From contig CAWIHS010000005.1 of assembly GCA_963836005.1 (NCBI GenBank), forward strand, positions 310,001 to 374,000: a stretch of 64,000 bases of DNA, given 5' to 3'. Both the position numbers and the translations under genes were made by a program. Below, one piece after another: positions 10,009-18,949 of this stretch; position 1 is the stretch's first letter; each line of letters begins with the position of its first letter. This DNA comes from CAWIHS01 sp963836005 (GTDB lineage Bacteria > Pseudomonadota > Gammaproteobacteria > GRL18). The notes below the pieces were generated by a model. That model searched no databases and was not told the DNA's origin. It saw only the letters and a list, made by a program, of their open reading frames with translations.

Positions 10009-10243
10009 GAGGAGCAACTATTCAGCCTGATATTGAACATGATTGCTGTCAGACATTTATTCAAGCACAGGGATGTGGGTCAATAAATACCTGATTCTTG
10101 ATGTGCATTTTTGCTTAGCAACTAAGCTGTGAGTGACGAAAAAGTCGATCTCTTCCCGCTATCAAAGCTAAATCAGGGTCGAAATCATAATAGACATAGC
10201 AGACCAAGCTGATAAATAAAACGTTAATAGATTGAGAAGACAT

Positions 10244-11593
10244 ATGGGTATTTTGCATCTTATTAAACACAAAACTTTTTCTCATGGAATTCACCTCCCG
10301 GACAGAAAGGAATTCACCAGGGATATGGCGATTCGTCGTTTAGCTTTTTCTCCTGTACTTATTGTTCCCCTCTCCCAACATTTCGGAAAACCTGCCAGGC
10401 CCATTGTCATTCCAGGCCAGGAAGTCGTTCGTGGTGAAATGATCGCAGCCAGTGATGGTTTTATGTCAGTACCCATCCATGCACCCGCCAGTGGCGTGGT
10501 AAAAGAAATAAAGCTGCACGCTACTGCCAGTGGCCCGAAAAGCGAAGCCATTATTATTGAAACCTGGCCAGGTGCCTGTCAGAGACTGGCAGTTATGGAT
10601 CCCTTGGACACAGCAGCACTTACTCATGAACAATTTATCCAGGCGGTACAGGATACCGGTATGGTTGGACTGGGCGGCGCAGGATTTCCAACCCATGTCA
10701 AACTGTCGGTGCCGCCTGAATATAAGATTGACACGCTGGTCGTAAACGGCTGTGAATGCGAGCCCTATCTGACCACCGATCATCGCCTTATGCTGGAATA
10801 TCCGGAAACATTACTGCACGGTATTAATTTACTCATGAATGCCCTCGGTGCCAGACAGGCCGTTATTGGTATCGAAGATAATAAACTCGATGCGGTTAAA
10901 GCCATTCAGGAGAAAATCTCCGGCTTCGAACACATTCGTGTTGAAGCGGTACAGACTCACTATCCTCAGGGGTCAGAAAAGCTATTGATCAAGGTGCTGT
11001 TGAACCGTGAGGTACCCACAGCCGGTTTCCCCTATCAGGTGGGTGTAGTGGTACAGAACATTGCCACTATCACCCAACTGGGTGAACTCCTGCCTGGCAA
11101 TCAGGGTTTGATAGAGCGTGTGATCACCGTTACCGGTCCTGGAGTACAAAAACCGGGCAATTATCTGGTGCCATTAGGAACCCCGATTCGGTTTCTGCTG
11201 GAACAGGTAGGTTTTTCAGGCACCGCCAATCACCTGATCCTGGGAGGCCCGATGATGGGGTCAACGGTATCATCACTGGATGTCCCTGTTACCAAACCCG
11301 TTTCAGGTTTGTTAGTACTCAACGAACAATCAGTAGAACATCATGTGGATGAAATCTATCCCTGTATAAAATGTGCCCGCTGTGTCGATGCCTGCCCCAT
11401 GTATCTCAACCCTTCAATGCTGGGTCAATTGGCTGCCAAGCGTGAATATGCAAGCATGCAGGACGTTTACCATTTAATGGATTGCTTTGAATGCGGCTGC
11501 TGCAGTTATGTCTGCCCGTCAAATATACCATTAGTTCAGTATTTCAGAATTGCTAAATCTATTTTACGGGAAAAGATGAACCGCCAGCACTAA
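10244..11593 (+). CDS. rnfC: Rnf complex NADH/flavin subunit RnfC
   Basis: Peripheral Rnf subunit homologous to NqrA and to the flavoprotein part of complex I; it binds NADH and FMN and carries two 4Fe-4S centres. Seen: the N-terminal barrel (FSHGIHLPDRKEFT), the GLGGAGFPTHVKL flavin/NADH loop, VVNGCECEPYLTTDHRLM, and the C-terminal pair CIKCARCVDACPMYL and CFECGCCSYVCPS. The ATG at 10244 is preferred to the in-frame TTG at 10232, since MGILHLIKHKTFSHGIH matches the family start. The 449-aa frame ends at TAA 11591, but a coding-like acidic repeat continues in the +1 frame up to rnfD (see the repeat at 11594-11791), so the stop may be an indel relative to a longer ancestor. About 235 bp without a clear promoter separate it from the oxidoreductase. 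Confidence 0.93.
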   Translation: MGILHLIKHKTFSHGIHLPDRKEFTRDMAIRRLAFSPVLIVPLSQHFGKPARPIVIPGQEVVRGEMIAASDGFMSVPIHAPASGVVKEIKLHATASGPKSEAIIIETWPGACQRLAVMDPLDTAALTHEQFIQAVQDTGMVGLGGAGFPTHVKLSVPPEYKIDTLVVNGCECEPYLTTDHRLMLEYPETLLHGINLLMNALGARQAVIGIEDNKLDAVKAIQEKISGFEHIRVEAVQTHYPQGSEKLLIKVLLNREVPTAGFPYQVGVVVQNIATITQLGELLPGNQGLIERVITVTGPGVQKPGNYLVPLGTPIRFLLEQVGFSGTANHLILGGPMMGSTVSSLDVPVTKPVSGLLVLNEQSVEHHVDEIYPCIKCARCVDACPMYLNPSMLGQLAAKREYASMQDVYHLMDCFECGCCSYVCPSNIPLVQYFRIAKSILREKMNRQH

Positions 11594-11791
11594 GGAGCCA
11601 TCAGCCAGTGAGGAGCCTTCAGCCAGTGAGGAGCCAGCAGCGGAAAATGAGCCATCAGCCAGTGAGGAGCCTTCAGCGGAAAATGAGTCATTAGCCAGTG
11701 GAGAGCCTTCAGCGGAAAATGAGCCATTAGCGAGTGGAGAGCCTTCAGCGGAAAATGAGCCATTAGCGAGTGGAGAGCCAGCAGCGGAAAA
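11594..11791 (+). repeat. tandem repeat encoding an acidic RnfC-like tail in the +1 frame
   Basis: About 200 bp made of 18- and 36-bp units (variants of gag-gag-cct-tca-gcc-agt and gcg-gaa-aat-gag-cca). In the frame starting at 11592 it reads as Glu/Pro/Ser/Ala/Asn repeats such as EEPSAS and GEPSAENEPLAS and stays open from 11580 to the TGA at 11793-11795, which overlaps the rnfD ATG as ATGA. All units are multiples of three, so repeat-number change would not alter frame. There is no start codon in this frame, which has a stop at 11577, so it would be read only by frame change from rnfC. Confidence 0.8.
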
Positions 11792-12952
11792 ATGAGCCAT
11801 CAGCCAATGAAAAACCAGCAGATAACAACTAATTCAGGCCCAAAACAGGTGCTTGAACTGCGCACATCACCCCATATGAAGGGTCCCCTGACTCTGCCGC
11901 AAATTATGCGGCAGGTGGTCTATGCTTTATTACCTATCTGCGTATTTGCCATCTATTTGTTCGGCCTGAGTGCGTTTTCACTGATTGTTGTTGTTAGTGT
12001 GTCCTGTGTATTAACAGAATCATTGTTTAACTTTCTTGCACACAGAAAAAACACCCTGCATGATTACACTGCGTTAATTACCGGCATGCTGCTTGCACTC
12101 ACCCTGCCACCGGGTTTCCCTTTGTGGATGGGGGCTGTAGCTGGTTTCGTAGCGATTGCTTTGGGTAAATCACTGTTCGGCGGGATCGGTTTCAACCTGT
12201 TTAATCCCGCTTTGATAGGTCGCGCTTTTGTGCAGGCAGCATTTCCGGCGGCGATTACCAGCTGGTCACCGGCGGGTATGGCGGATCGTTTTACCCAGTT
12301 TATACCTTCGAGCCTCGCTTTTCCTTTTTCCTCACCCGTTTCAGCCGCCAGTGTCCCTATTGATGGTTTCAGTGGCGCCACTCCGCTGGCTTTGCATAAG
12401 TTTCAGGCCACCGCAACACCCCTCAAAGATCTGTTGCTTGGATTTAATAACAGCGTCACTTTATGGCTTGACGGCTCTTCACGGGTTGCGGGTGCTGCTG
12501 TTGCTGAAGGCAATGCATTTATTGCAGGTTCTCTGGGTGAAACATCCGCGTTATTAATTTTACTCTGCGGCGGCTATCTTATCCTGCGCGGAATCATGGG
12601 CTGGCGTATACCGCTGGCGATTGTTACCGGCGCCACTATCGTGAGTGGTGTATTTTTTGCGGTTGATACGACTCTTTATCCAGATCCTGTATTTATGCTT
12701 ACTTCCGGAGGATTAATGCTGGGCGCCCTGTTTATGGCAACAGATCCAGTGAGTGCACCTGTAACGCCCATGGGTATGTGGCTGTTTGGGCTATTGATTG
12801 GTACTCTGACCATTATTATTCGCCTCTTTGGTGGCCTTCCCGAGGGGATAATGTATGCCATACTTTTTGCAAATGCATCTGTACCTTTAATCGAAACTAT
12901 TAGTCAACCGCGCAAATTTGGCCAGCTTAAAAGCAAACAAGACGGACAATGA
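11792..12952 (+). CDS. rnfD: Rnf complex membrane subunit RnfD
   Basis: Integral membrane subunit (386 aa, homologous to NqrB) carrying a covalent FMN. The conserved flavinylation site is DGFSGATPLA with the acceptor Thr at about residue 197. Hydrophobic helices run through the whole chain, and KSLFGGIGFNLFNPALIGRAF is the family's core loop. The ATG is part of an ATGA with the end of the upstream repeat frame. The last codons overlap rnfG by 4 bp (ATGA), indicating translational coupling in the rnfCDGEA run. Confidence 0.93.
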   Translation: MSHQPMKNQQITTNSGPKQVLELRTSPHMKGPLTLPQIMRQVVYALLPICVFAIYLFGLSAFSLIVVVSVSCVLTESLFNFLAHRKNTLHDYTALITGMLLALTLPPGFPLWMGAVAGFVAIALGKSLFGGIGFNLFNPALIGRAFVQAAFPAAITSWSPAGMADRFTQFIPSSLAFPFSSPVSAASVPIDGFSGATPLALHKFQATATPLKDLLLGFNNSVTLWLDGSSRVAGAAVAEGNAFIAGSLGETSALLILLCGGYLILRGIMGWRIPLAIVTGATIVSGVFFAVDTTLYPDPVFMLTSGGLMLGALFMATDPVSAPVTPMGMWLFGLLIGTLTIIIRLFGGLPEGIMYAILFANASVPLIETISQPRKFGQLKSKQDGQ

Positions 12953-13767
12953 AACAGACTGACATTATTGAAGATAATTCCGCCATTGGATCATCAACTC
13001 AAAATAAGCAGAAATTTAATCACGGCTCTCCCAGACAGACCAGCTCATTGTCTATGATTGTCACCCTTGGCAGTGTAGCCATGCTGTCTGGTTTCCTGGT
13101 TGTACTGGTATGGCAATTGACACTTGAACCTATCAGCAAGAATCAGCAAATCATGATTGAACAGGCAATTTTTCAGGTGATACAGGGAGCCAGTCAGCGC
13201 CGGAGTTTTACTCTCACGGACACGGGCCTTGAACCAGGCATAGTTACCAGACCATCAGATAAGAACAATTTACAATTTTACGCAGCCTATGATAATCAGG
13301 GCCAGTTGCAGGGAATTGCTGCAAAAGCGGCTGCTCAGGGATATGCAGATATGGTTCATCTGCTTTACGGCTATGAACCTCAATGTGAATGTATTCGCGG
13401 TTTTAGTATCATAAAAATGGCTGAAACACCGGGACTGGGAGACAAAATTTTAACCGATGAAAATTTTCTTGACAATTTCAGCGCCCTGGATGCCCGTTTA
13501 AACAGTGACAAAACAGCACTGCAAAACCACATTATAAGCGTAAAACATGGCAGCAAAATTAACCCCTGGGAAATAGACGCCATCTCAGGAGCGACCATCA
13601 CATCCAAGGCGGTGGGTAAAGCCATTAATCAAAGTGCAGCACAGTTATTGCCAAAACTGCAGCCTGTTCTGAAACAGCTGCAGTCAATCAAAGCGGACGC
13701 AGATAATTTACCGGCCGCATCCAGGCAAATCTCTTCCAATCAGCAGAATTTAGCAGCCAAGGAGTAA
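12949..13767 (+). CDS. rnfG: Rnf complex FMN-binding subunit RnfG
   Basis: Single-helix, mostly periplasmic Rnf subunit homologous to NqrC. A membrane anchor lies at about residues 28-55 (LSMIVTLGSVAMLSGFLVVL). The FMN-binding domain shows AETPGLGDKI and the flavinylation motif DAISGATITSKAV with the acceptor Thr near 216. At 272 aa it is longer than the ~206-aa E. coli protein, with a polar Gln/Ser-rich N-terminus and a C-terminal extension of about 40 residues. It overlaps rnfD by 4 bp and is followed after 3 bp by rnfE. Confidence 0.9.
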   Translation: MKQTDIIEDNSAIGSSTQNKQKFNHGSPRQTSSLSMIVTLGSVAMLSGFLVVLVWQLTLEPISKNQQIMIEQAIFQVIQGASQRRSFTLTDTGLEPGIVTRPSDKNNLQFYAAYDNQGQLQGIAAKAAAQGYADMVHLLYGYEPQCECIRGFSIIKMAETPGLGDKILTDENFLDNFSALDARLNSDKTALQNHIISVKHGSKINPWEIDAISGATITSKAVGKAINQSAAQLLPKLQPVLKQLQSIKADADNLPAASRQISSNQQNLAAKE

Positions 13768-13770
13768 TTT

Positions 13771-14448
13771 ATGCCCCTGCACGATGATCATACTATTACT
13801 GCCGACACTTTTCTCACCGGTCTATGGAAAGAAAACCCGGTATTTGTGATGCTGCTGGGCATGTGCCCGGTACTGGCTGTTACCAACTCCGTCATCAATG
13901 CTCTGGCCATGGGCATAGCCACCACTTTTGTGCTTATTTGCTCCAGTTCAATCGTTTCCCTGCTGCGTAAACTTATTCCCAAAGAGGTTCGCATCGCCAC
14001 CTATATAGTCATCATTGCCACGTTTGTCACCATCACCGATTATGTTATCCAGGCCATTAGCCTGGAACTATATAATGCTCTGGGCGCTTTTATTCAGCTG
14101 ATAGTCGTAAACTGTATGATCCTGGGTCGAGCAGAAGCCTATGCTTCCAAGAATCGCTTATTAAAAACAATCACTAATGGACTGGGCATGGGGTTGGGTT
14201 TTACACTGGCACTTTTATGTCTCGGTAGTGTTCGTGAACTGCTGGGCAATGGAAGTTTACTCGGTGTTGCAATATTTGGGGCCCAGTTTCAACCCTGGGT
14301 GGTAATGCTTCTGCCTCCAGGCGGTTTCTTTGTTCTGGGCGGCTGGTTATTATTGTTTAACTGGCTTAAAGAAGGTCGGGATAAAAATATTGCTGCAGTG
14401 AATAAAAAACCTGGCTCTGTTCTGACTGAAACCAGAGGAGCATCATAA
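13771..14448 (+). CDS. rnfE: Rnf complex membrane subunit RnfE
   Basis: Membrane subunit homologous to NqrD, 225 aa, with six predicted helices. Family marks are NPVFVMLLGMCPVLAVTNS near the N-terminus and the IVVNCMILGRAEAYASKN segment, whose Cys belongs to the membrane-embedded iron centre formed with RnfA. ATG follows an AAGGAGTAATTT ribosome site. Its stop and the rnfA start overlap as TAATG. Confidence 0.93.
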   Translation: MPLHDDHTITADTFLTGLWKENPVFVMLLGMCPVLAVTNSVINALAMGIATTFVLICSSSIVSLLRKLIPKEVRIATYIVIIATFVTITDYVIQAISLELYNALGAFIQLIVVNCMILGRAEAYASKNRLLKTITNGLGMGLGFTLALLCLGSVRELLGNGSLLGVAIFGAQFQPWVVMLLPPGGFFVLGGWLLLFNWLKEGRDKNIAAVNKKPGSVLTETRGAS

Positions 14449-15029
14449 TGCCTGCCGATTCGATGTCATTTATTTTCCTCAACGCGTTTTTAATCAATAA
14501 TTTTGTTCTCGCCCTGTTTCTGGGTATCTGTCCTTTTCTTGGTGTTTCCGGTAAATTAAAAACAGCCTGGTCCATGGGGCTGGCAACCAGTCTGGTAATG
14601 CTGATAAGCTCTTTGAGCGCTTATTTTATCAATCAACTGCTGATCTATTTTCAGATCGAATTTTTACGTCTGATTTGCTATATAGCCGTTATCGCCTCAG
14701 CTGTACAACTGGTTGAGATGAGTATGAAAAAATTTTCTCCGGGCCTGTTTAGAGCTTTAGGTATTTTCCTGCCTTTAATTACCACTAATTGCGCCATTCT
14801 TGGCCTGGCGCTGTTTCAAACGTATAAACAATACAACCTGTTTCAATCGTTAGCCTATAGCCTCGGGGCTGGTGCAGGGTTTATTCTGGCAATTATTTTA
14901 ATGGCTGGATTACGTGAAAAGCTGGAACTGGCCAATGTACCGAACACCAGCCAGGGAGCGGCCATCAGTCTGATGCTGGCGGGTATACTGTCACTGATAT
15001 TTATGGGCTTTGCCGGTTTGGGGAATTAA
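14448..15029 (+). CDS. rnfA: Rnf complex membrane subunit RnfA
   Basis: Membrane subunit homologous to NqrE, 193 aa with six helices. NNFVLALFLGICPFLGVSGK near the start and LITTNCAILGLALF carry the conserved Cys that, with those of RnfE, hold the intramembrane Fe centre. It is the last classical subunit here, so the order is rnfB-(oxidoreductase)-rnfC-D-G-E-A, close to the clostridial CDGEAB order and unlike the ABCDGE order of E. coli. Confidence 0.93.
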   Translation: MPADSMSFIFLNAFLINNFVLALFLGICPFLGVSGKLKTAWSMGLATSLVMLISSLSAYFINQLLIYFQIEFLRLICYIAVIASAVQLVEMSMKKFSPGLFRALGIFLPLITTNCAILGLALFQTYKQYNLFQSLAYSLGAGAGFILAIILMAGLREKLELANVPNTSQGAAISLMLAGILSLIFMGFAGLGN

Positions 15030-15043
15030 CCAGAGAATTAATA

Positions 15044-15259
15044 ATGGAAATAATATCACGATACTTTCTAGCCATGGCTATTATGCTGCTGTTTTTATTT
15101 TTATGGCATTTTATCCAGATACAATCCAGACGGTTAGCAAAAAAGCATCCGGAATTTGGACCTGCGCGTGAAGAAGGGGGCGGCTGCGGAGGCGGCGGCA
15201 AGTGCAATTGCAGTAAGCATAAAAATTGTACCCAGGCAAAAATTAAATTCAGTAGCTGA
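15044..15259 (+). CDS. NqrM-like small membrane protein with four-Cys tail
   Basis: A 71-aa protein: one membrane helix (about residues 5-25), a basic linker, then a Gly-rich Cys cluster GGGCGGGGKCNCSKHKNC. This layout (helix followed by four Cys, including CxC) is that of NqrM, the maturation factor that supplies iron to the NqrD/NqrE centre of Na+-NQR. It lies 14 bp after rnfA, whose product, with RnfE, holds the equivalent centre, so it may mature Rnf. Cys spacing differs from NqrM and the similarity is by eye. It overlaps no real gene; ppsA starts 76 bp further on. Confidence 0.65.
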   Translation: MEIISRYFLAMAIMLLFLFLWHFIQIQSRRLAKKHPEFGPAREEGGGCGGGGKCNCSKHKNCTQAKIKFSS

Positions 15260-15335
15260 AATAAGATTTATTGCAACCGACAGAAAGCTGGCAGATATGC
15301 CAAATTTTCATTCTAGAATAAAAAGAGAACCCATT

Positions 15336-17717
15336 ATGAGCACAAATATCATCTGGTTTAATAAACTCGGTATGAATGACGTCGATAGCGTAGGCGGAAA
15401 AAACGCATCTCTGGGAGAAATGATCAGTTATTTAACCGCGGCTGGCATACAGGTCCCTAACGGTTTTGCGACAACAGCTGAAGCATTTCGCCGCTTTCTT
15501 GCGGAAAATAATCTTGAAAAGTGCATCAATAATGAATTAGAAAAACTGGATATTGAAAATGTAGACGCATTGCAGATAAGCGGTGCAAAAATCAGACAAT
15601 GGATCGTAGAAGCTCCGTTACCGGATGATCTACAGGAAGATATCATCTCGGCCTGGTCAATCATGAACGAACAGGCCGAGCACGAACTTTCGGTTGCCGT
15701 TCGTTCTTCAGCAACTGCAGAGGATTTGCCGGATGCCTCTTTTGCCGGCCAGCAGGAAACTTTTCTCAATGTTCGTGGCGTTGATGCTGTGTTATATCAC
15801 GTTAAGGAAGTCTTCGCCTCTTTGTACAACGATCGAGCTATAGCCTATCGTGTTCATCAAAATTTTGCTCACTCTGAGGTTGCACTGTCTGCCGGCATAC
15901 AGCAAATGGTTGGCAGTGATAAAGGCGCCAGCGGTGTTATGTTCACATTGGATACAGAATCCGGCTTTAGAGATGTCATTTTTATTACTGCTGCATATGG
16001 CCTGGGCGAAACCGTTGTGCAGGGCTCTGTAAATCCTGATGAGTTTTATGTGCATAAGCAGACGCTGGCAGCAGGTCGTCCTGCCATTCTTAAACGCAAA
16101 CTCGGCAGCAAAGCCATCAAAATGATTTACAGCGATATGCTCGGAGAAACCACCAAAATTGTACCGGTTGAAACGGCTTTGCAAGAGCATTTCTGCCTTA
16201 ATGACGATCAGCTGCATGAGTTGGCTCGAAGCGCAGTTATTATAGAAAAACACTATCGCCGCCCTATGGATATTGAATGGGCAATGGACAGTGATGGACG
16301 ACTCTATATCGTTCAGGCCCGACCGGAAACGGTGGCCAGCCGTGAACAAACCCAGATCATGCATCAGCGTTATAAATTGAACACACCGGGTGAGGTGCTT
16401 ATCAGCGGGCGAGCTATTGGAAAAAAAATTGGCGCTGGAAAAGCACGCGTTATTAATGATATTTCTGCCATGGATCTGGTGCAGCCAGGAGATATACTGG
16501 TAACAGATATGACCGATCCTGACTGGGAACCGGTGATGAAACGTGCTGCTGCAATTATTACCAATCGCGGCGGCCGTACCTGTCATGCTGCGATTATCGC
16601 TCGTGAACTTGGCATCCCGGCCATTGTCGGCTGCGGCAATGCGACCGCCATTATTAATGAGCGGCAGCCTGTGACTGTCTCCTGCGCTGAAGGTGACACC
16701 GGACTGGTGTATCGTGATATGCTTGATTTTGAAATCACATCATCTGAATCTATAAACATGCCGCCGCTTGCGAATAAAATGATGCTCAATGTTGGTAATC
16801 CCGGTCGCGCATTTGACTTTACTTCCATCCCCAATGACGGCGTAGGTTTGGCCAGACTGGAATTTATCATCAATAACAGCATAGGCATTCATCCTAAAGC
16901 TTTGCTTGAATTTAGTCAGCAGGATACTGACATTCAGGCCCAAATCATCCAGCGAAGTTCTGGTTACAATGATCCGGTCAGCTTTTATGTCAATAAACTC
17001 ATCGAGGGGATCAGTACCATTACAGCGGCGTTTGCGCCCAGGCAGGTGATTGTTCGCCTGTCAGATTTTAAATCCAATGAGTATGCTAATATGATTGGCG
17101 GTACTCGCTACGAACCGGTTGAAGAAAATCCGATGATTGGCTTTAGAGGAGCTTGCCGCTATATAGCCAAAGACTTCAGAGACTGTTTTGAACTGGAATG
17201 TCAGGCGTTGAAATTTGTCCGTGATGAAATGGGCTTAACCAACCTGACAATTATGGTACCTTTCGTAAGGACGCTTGAGGAAGCAGAAACCGTTATCAGA
17301 TTATTAGCAGAAAACGGACTTGAACGCGGCAAGAGCGATCTTAAAATTATAATGATGTGTGAAATACCCTCTAATGCTATTCTGGCTGAAGAGTTCCTGC
17401 AATATTTTGATGGCTTTTCTATCGGTTCAAATGATATGACTCAGCTGGTTCTGGGGCTTGATCGTGATTCTGGTCTGATTTCTCAATTGTTCAATGAACA
17501 AAATCCTGCCGTCAAGAAATTGCTGGCCAGTGTTATCGCAACCTGCCGTAAACATCATAAATATGTCGGTATCTGTGGTCAGGGGCCTTCAGATTTTCCT
17601 GAATTTGCTCTCTGGCTAGCTAAACAGGGGATCAGCAGCATTTCTCTAACACCGGATTCTGTAGTTCAAACCTGGTTATATCTGGGGCAGAAGGAAAGTG
17701 AAATAAAAGCTGGATAA
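15336..17717 (+). CDS. ppsA: phosphoenolpyruvate synthase
   Basis: Converts pyruvate + ATP to PEP + AMP + Pi, the entry of pyruvate into gluconeogenesis. 793 aa, the usual length. Order: ATP-grasp-like domain (MSTNIIWFNKLGMNDVDSVG, KNASLGEM, then AVRSSATAEDLPDASFAGQQ), the swivelling phosphohistidine domain with TNRGGRTCHAAIIARELGIP (His near 417), and the C-terminal PEP/pyruvate barrel with SIGSNDMTQLVLGLDRDSG and the catalytic Cys in GICGQGPSD (near 747). The frame is open 60 codons further upstream, but ATG 15336 has an AAAAGAGAACCC ribosome site and matches the family N-terminus. Placement after pyruvate oxidoreductase and Rnf suggests use of newly made pyruvate. Confidence 0.95.
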   Translation: MSTNIIWFNKLGMNDVDSVGGKNASLGEMISYLTAAGIQVPNGFATTAEAFRRFLAENNLEKCINNELEKLDIENVDALQISGAKIRQWIVEAPLPDDLQEDIISAWSIMNEQAEHELSVAVRSSATAEDLPDASFAGQQETFLNVRGVDAVLYHVKEVFASLYNDRAIAYRVHQNFAHSEVALSAGIQQMVGSDKGASGVMFTLDTESGFRDVIFITAAYGLGETVVQGSVNPDEFYVHKQTLAAGRPAILKRKLGSKAIKMIYSDMLGETTKIVPVETALQEHFCLNDDQLHELARSAVIIEKHYRRPMDIEWAMDSDGRLYIVQARPETVASREQTQIMHQRYKLNTPGEVLISGRAIGKKIGAGKARVINDISAMDLVQPGDILVTDMTDPDWEPVMKRAAAIITNRGGRTCHAAIIARELGIPAIVGCGNATAIINERQPVTVSCAEGDTGLVYRDMLDFEITSSESINMPPLANKMMLNVGNPGRAFDFTSIPNDGVGLARLEFIINNSIGIHPKALLEFSQQDTDIQAQIIQRSSGYNDPVSFYVNKLIEGISTITAAFAPRQVIVRLSDFKSNEYANMIGGTRYEPVEENPMIGFRGACRYIAKDFRDCFELECQALKFVRDEMGLTNLTIMVPFVRTLEEAETVIRLLAENGLERGKSDLKIIMMCEIPSNAILAEEFLQYFDGFSIGSNDMTQLVLGLDRDSGLISQLFNEQNPAVKKLLASVIATCRKHHKYVGICGQGPSDFPEFALWLAKQGISSISLTPDSVVQTWLYLGQKESEIKAG

Positions 17718-18127
17718 ATGATAAAAATCATCATGCTAAAGCAGCTTATATAGTCTATGCTTATGACTAAAACGAAAAAAGTAACTGTTCTGCGAATCAA
17801 AGCTGAAATGAATAGTTAATTTCAACTCGGCATAAGATAGCGGATATTCAGCCCTGACAAGCTTGCAATTATTCTGCAAGACGCTGTGAATACATCCTCA
17901 TAAACCCGACTTTGACATCACCGCCAGGGATGCAGCATGATTAGTGCAAGACAGGAATCGTTCAGCTATATCAGAGATGCCAGAGACACTTGACCTACAG
18001 GGAGGTAGGGAATGCAGATGATGTAGACGCAATTATCTGCCCTGCATAAAGAAAAAGATCAGCAGGACGTTGCTTAAAGTGTTATACCAAGTTCAGCTTA
18101 GCTACCCAATCAGTCAGGTTCCAAACT
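17718..18127. repeat. gene-less spacer with a degenerate copy of the miniature-element core (copy E)
   Basis: The 410-bp gap between ppsA and ppsR holds no gene. At 17976-18041 it carries CACTTGACCTACAGGGAGGT followed by GGGAATGCAGA and CAATTATCTGCC, the same core as in copies B (49229-49334) and C (23329-23398). GTAACTGTTCTGCG at 17781 resembles the element's left end, but no clear right end or target duplication was found. Confidence 0.5.
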
Positions 18128-18949
18128 ATGCAAAGAACTGTTTTTTACCTCTCGGATCGGACTGGCATTACAGCCGAACTTCTGGGGCAGACGCTGCTTT
18201 CACAATTTGATGGTATCGACTTTAAAACTCAAACCCTGCCCTATATTGATAATGAAAAAAAAGCCCTCGATGCAGTTGAACTCATAAACGACACGGCCCG
18301 CGAAAGCGGAACCCAGCCCGTACTTATATCTACGATCGTCCAGGATGAGATAAAAGCAGTCCTGCACCAGTCTCAGGCATTAATGCTGGACCTGTTTGAA
18401 CATTTTATCGCACCATTGGAGAAAAGCTTTGATGAGCATTCCTCTCACCGGGTTGGTAAAAAACATTCACTGGAAAACAAAGAAGCTTATGATAACCGTA
18501 TCAAGGCGGTTAATTTTGCGCTGAACACCGATGACGGCCTATCCATCAAACAATACGCCAAGGCCGATGTTATCCTTCTGGGTGTGTCCCGCAGCGGTAA
18601 AACCCCGACAGCGTTATATCTGGCCATGCAGTTTGGCATCCTGACAGCAAATTACCCGGTCACCGAAGATGATCTCGAAAATTATGAGTTACCTTCCTGG
18701 GCGTTACAGTTCAGAAACAAGTTGTTTGGCCTGGAAATCGATGCAGTGCGCTTGCATGAAATCCGTACTGAGCGGCGTCCCAACAGCCGCTATGCTTCTC
18801 TGCCGCAATGTGAATATGAAGTCGCGCAGATCAGGAATATTTTTAGCAAAGAAGCTATTCCAACGGTTAATACCAGTACCCATTCCATTGAGGAAATTGC
18901 TACCAGAATCCTGGTTAAAACCGGTCTGAAACGTTTTCAGTACGGCTGA
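18128..18949 (+). CDS. ppsR: PEP synthase regulatory kinase/phosphorylase
   Basis: DUF299-family bifunctional ADP-dependent kinase and Pi-dependent phosphorylase that switches PEP synthase off and on by modifying a Thr next to its catalytic His. 273 aa with the family N-terminus YLSDRTGITAELLGQTLLSQ and P-loop GVSRSGKTPTALYLA (from residue 152), then ANYPVTEDDLE. It lies downstream of ppsA on the same strand after a repeat-bearing 410-bp gap, so it likely has its own promoter. Its 3' end overlaps that of the convergent DUF2461 gene by 13 bp. Confidence 0.93.
   Translation: MQRTVFYLSDRTGITAELLGQTLLSQFDGIDFKTQTLPYIDNEKKALDAVELINDTARESGTQPVLISTIVQDEIKAVLHQSQALMLDLFEHFIAPLEKSFDEHSSHRVGKKHSLENKEAYDNRIKAVNFALNTDDGLSIKQYAKADVILLGVSRSGKTPTALYLAMQFGILTANYPVTEDDLENYELPSWALQFRNKLFGLEIDAVRLHEIRTERRPNSRYASLPQCEYEVAQIRNIFSKEAIPTVNTSTHSIEEIATRILVKTGLKRFQYG

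Noticed and set aside
10014..10110. GCAACTATTCAGCCTGATATTGA resembling a left end of the miniature element, after the oxidoreductase gene
   Set aside because: No matching right end or duplication was found; at best a decayed copy, so not listed as an element. The motif is shown split here only as GCAACTATTCAGCC plus neighbours.
11564..11800. Minus-strand 78-aa frame with Ser/Gly/Ala repeats
   Set aside because: It is the mirror of the tandem repeat; the plus-strand +1 frame ends precisely at the rnfD start and fits gene order, whereas this frame has no ribosome site or context.
15792..16586. 264-aa minus-strand frame opposite ppsA
   Set aside because: Shadow of the highly conserved ppsA coding region.
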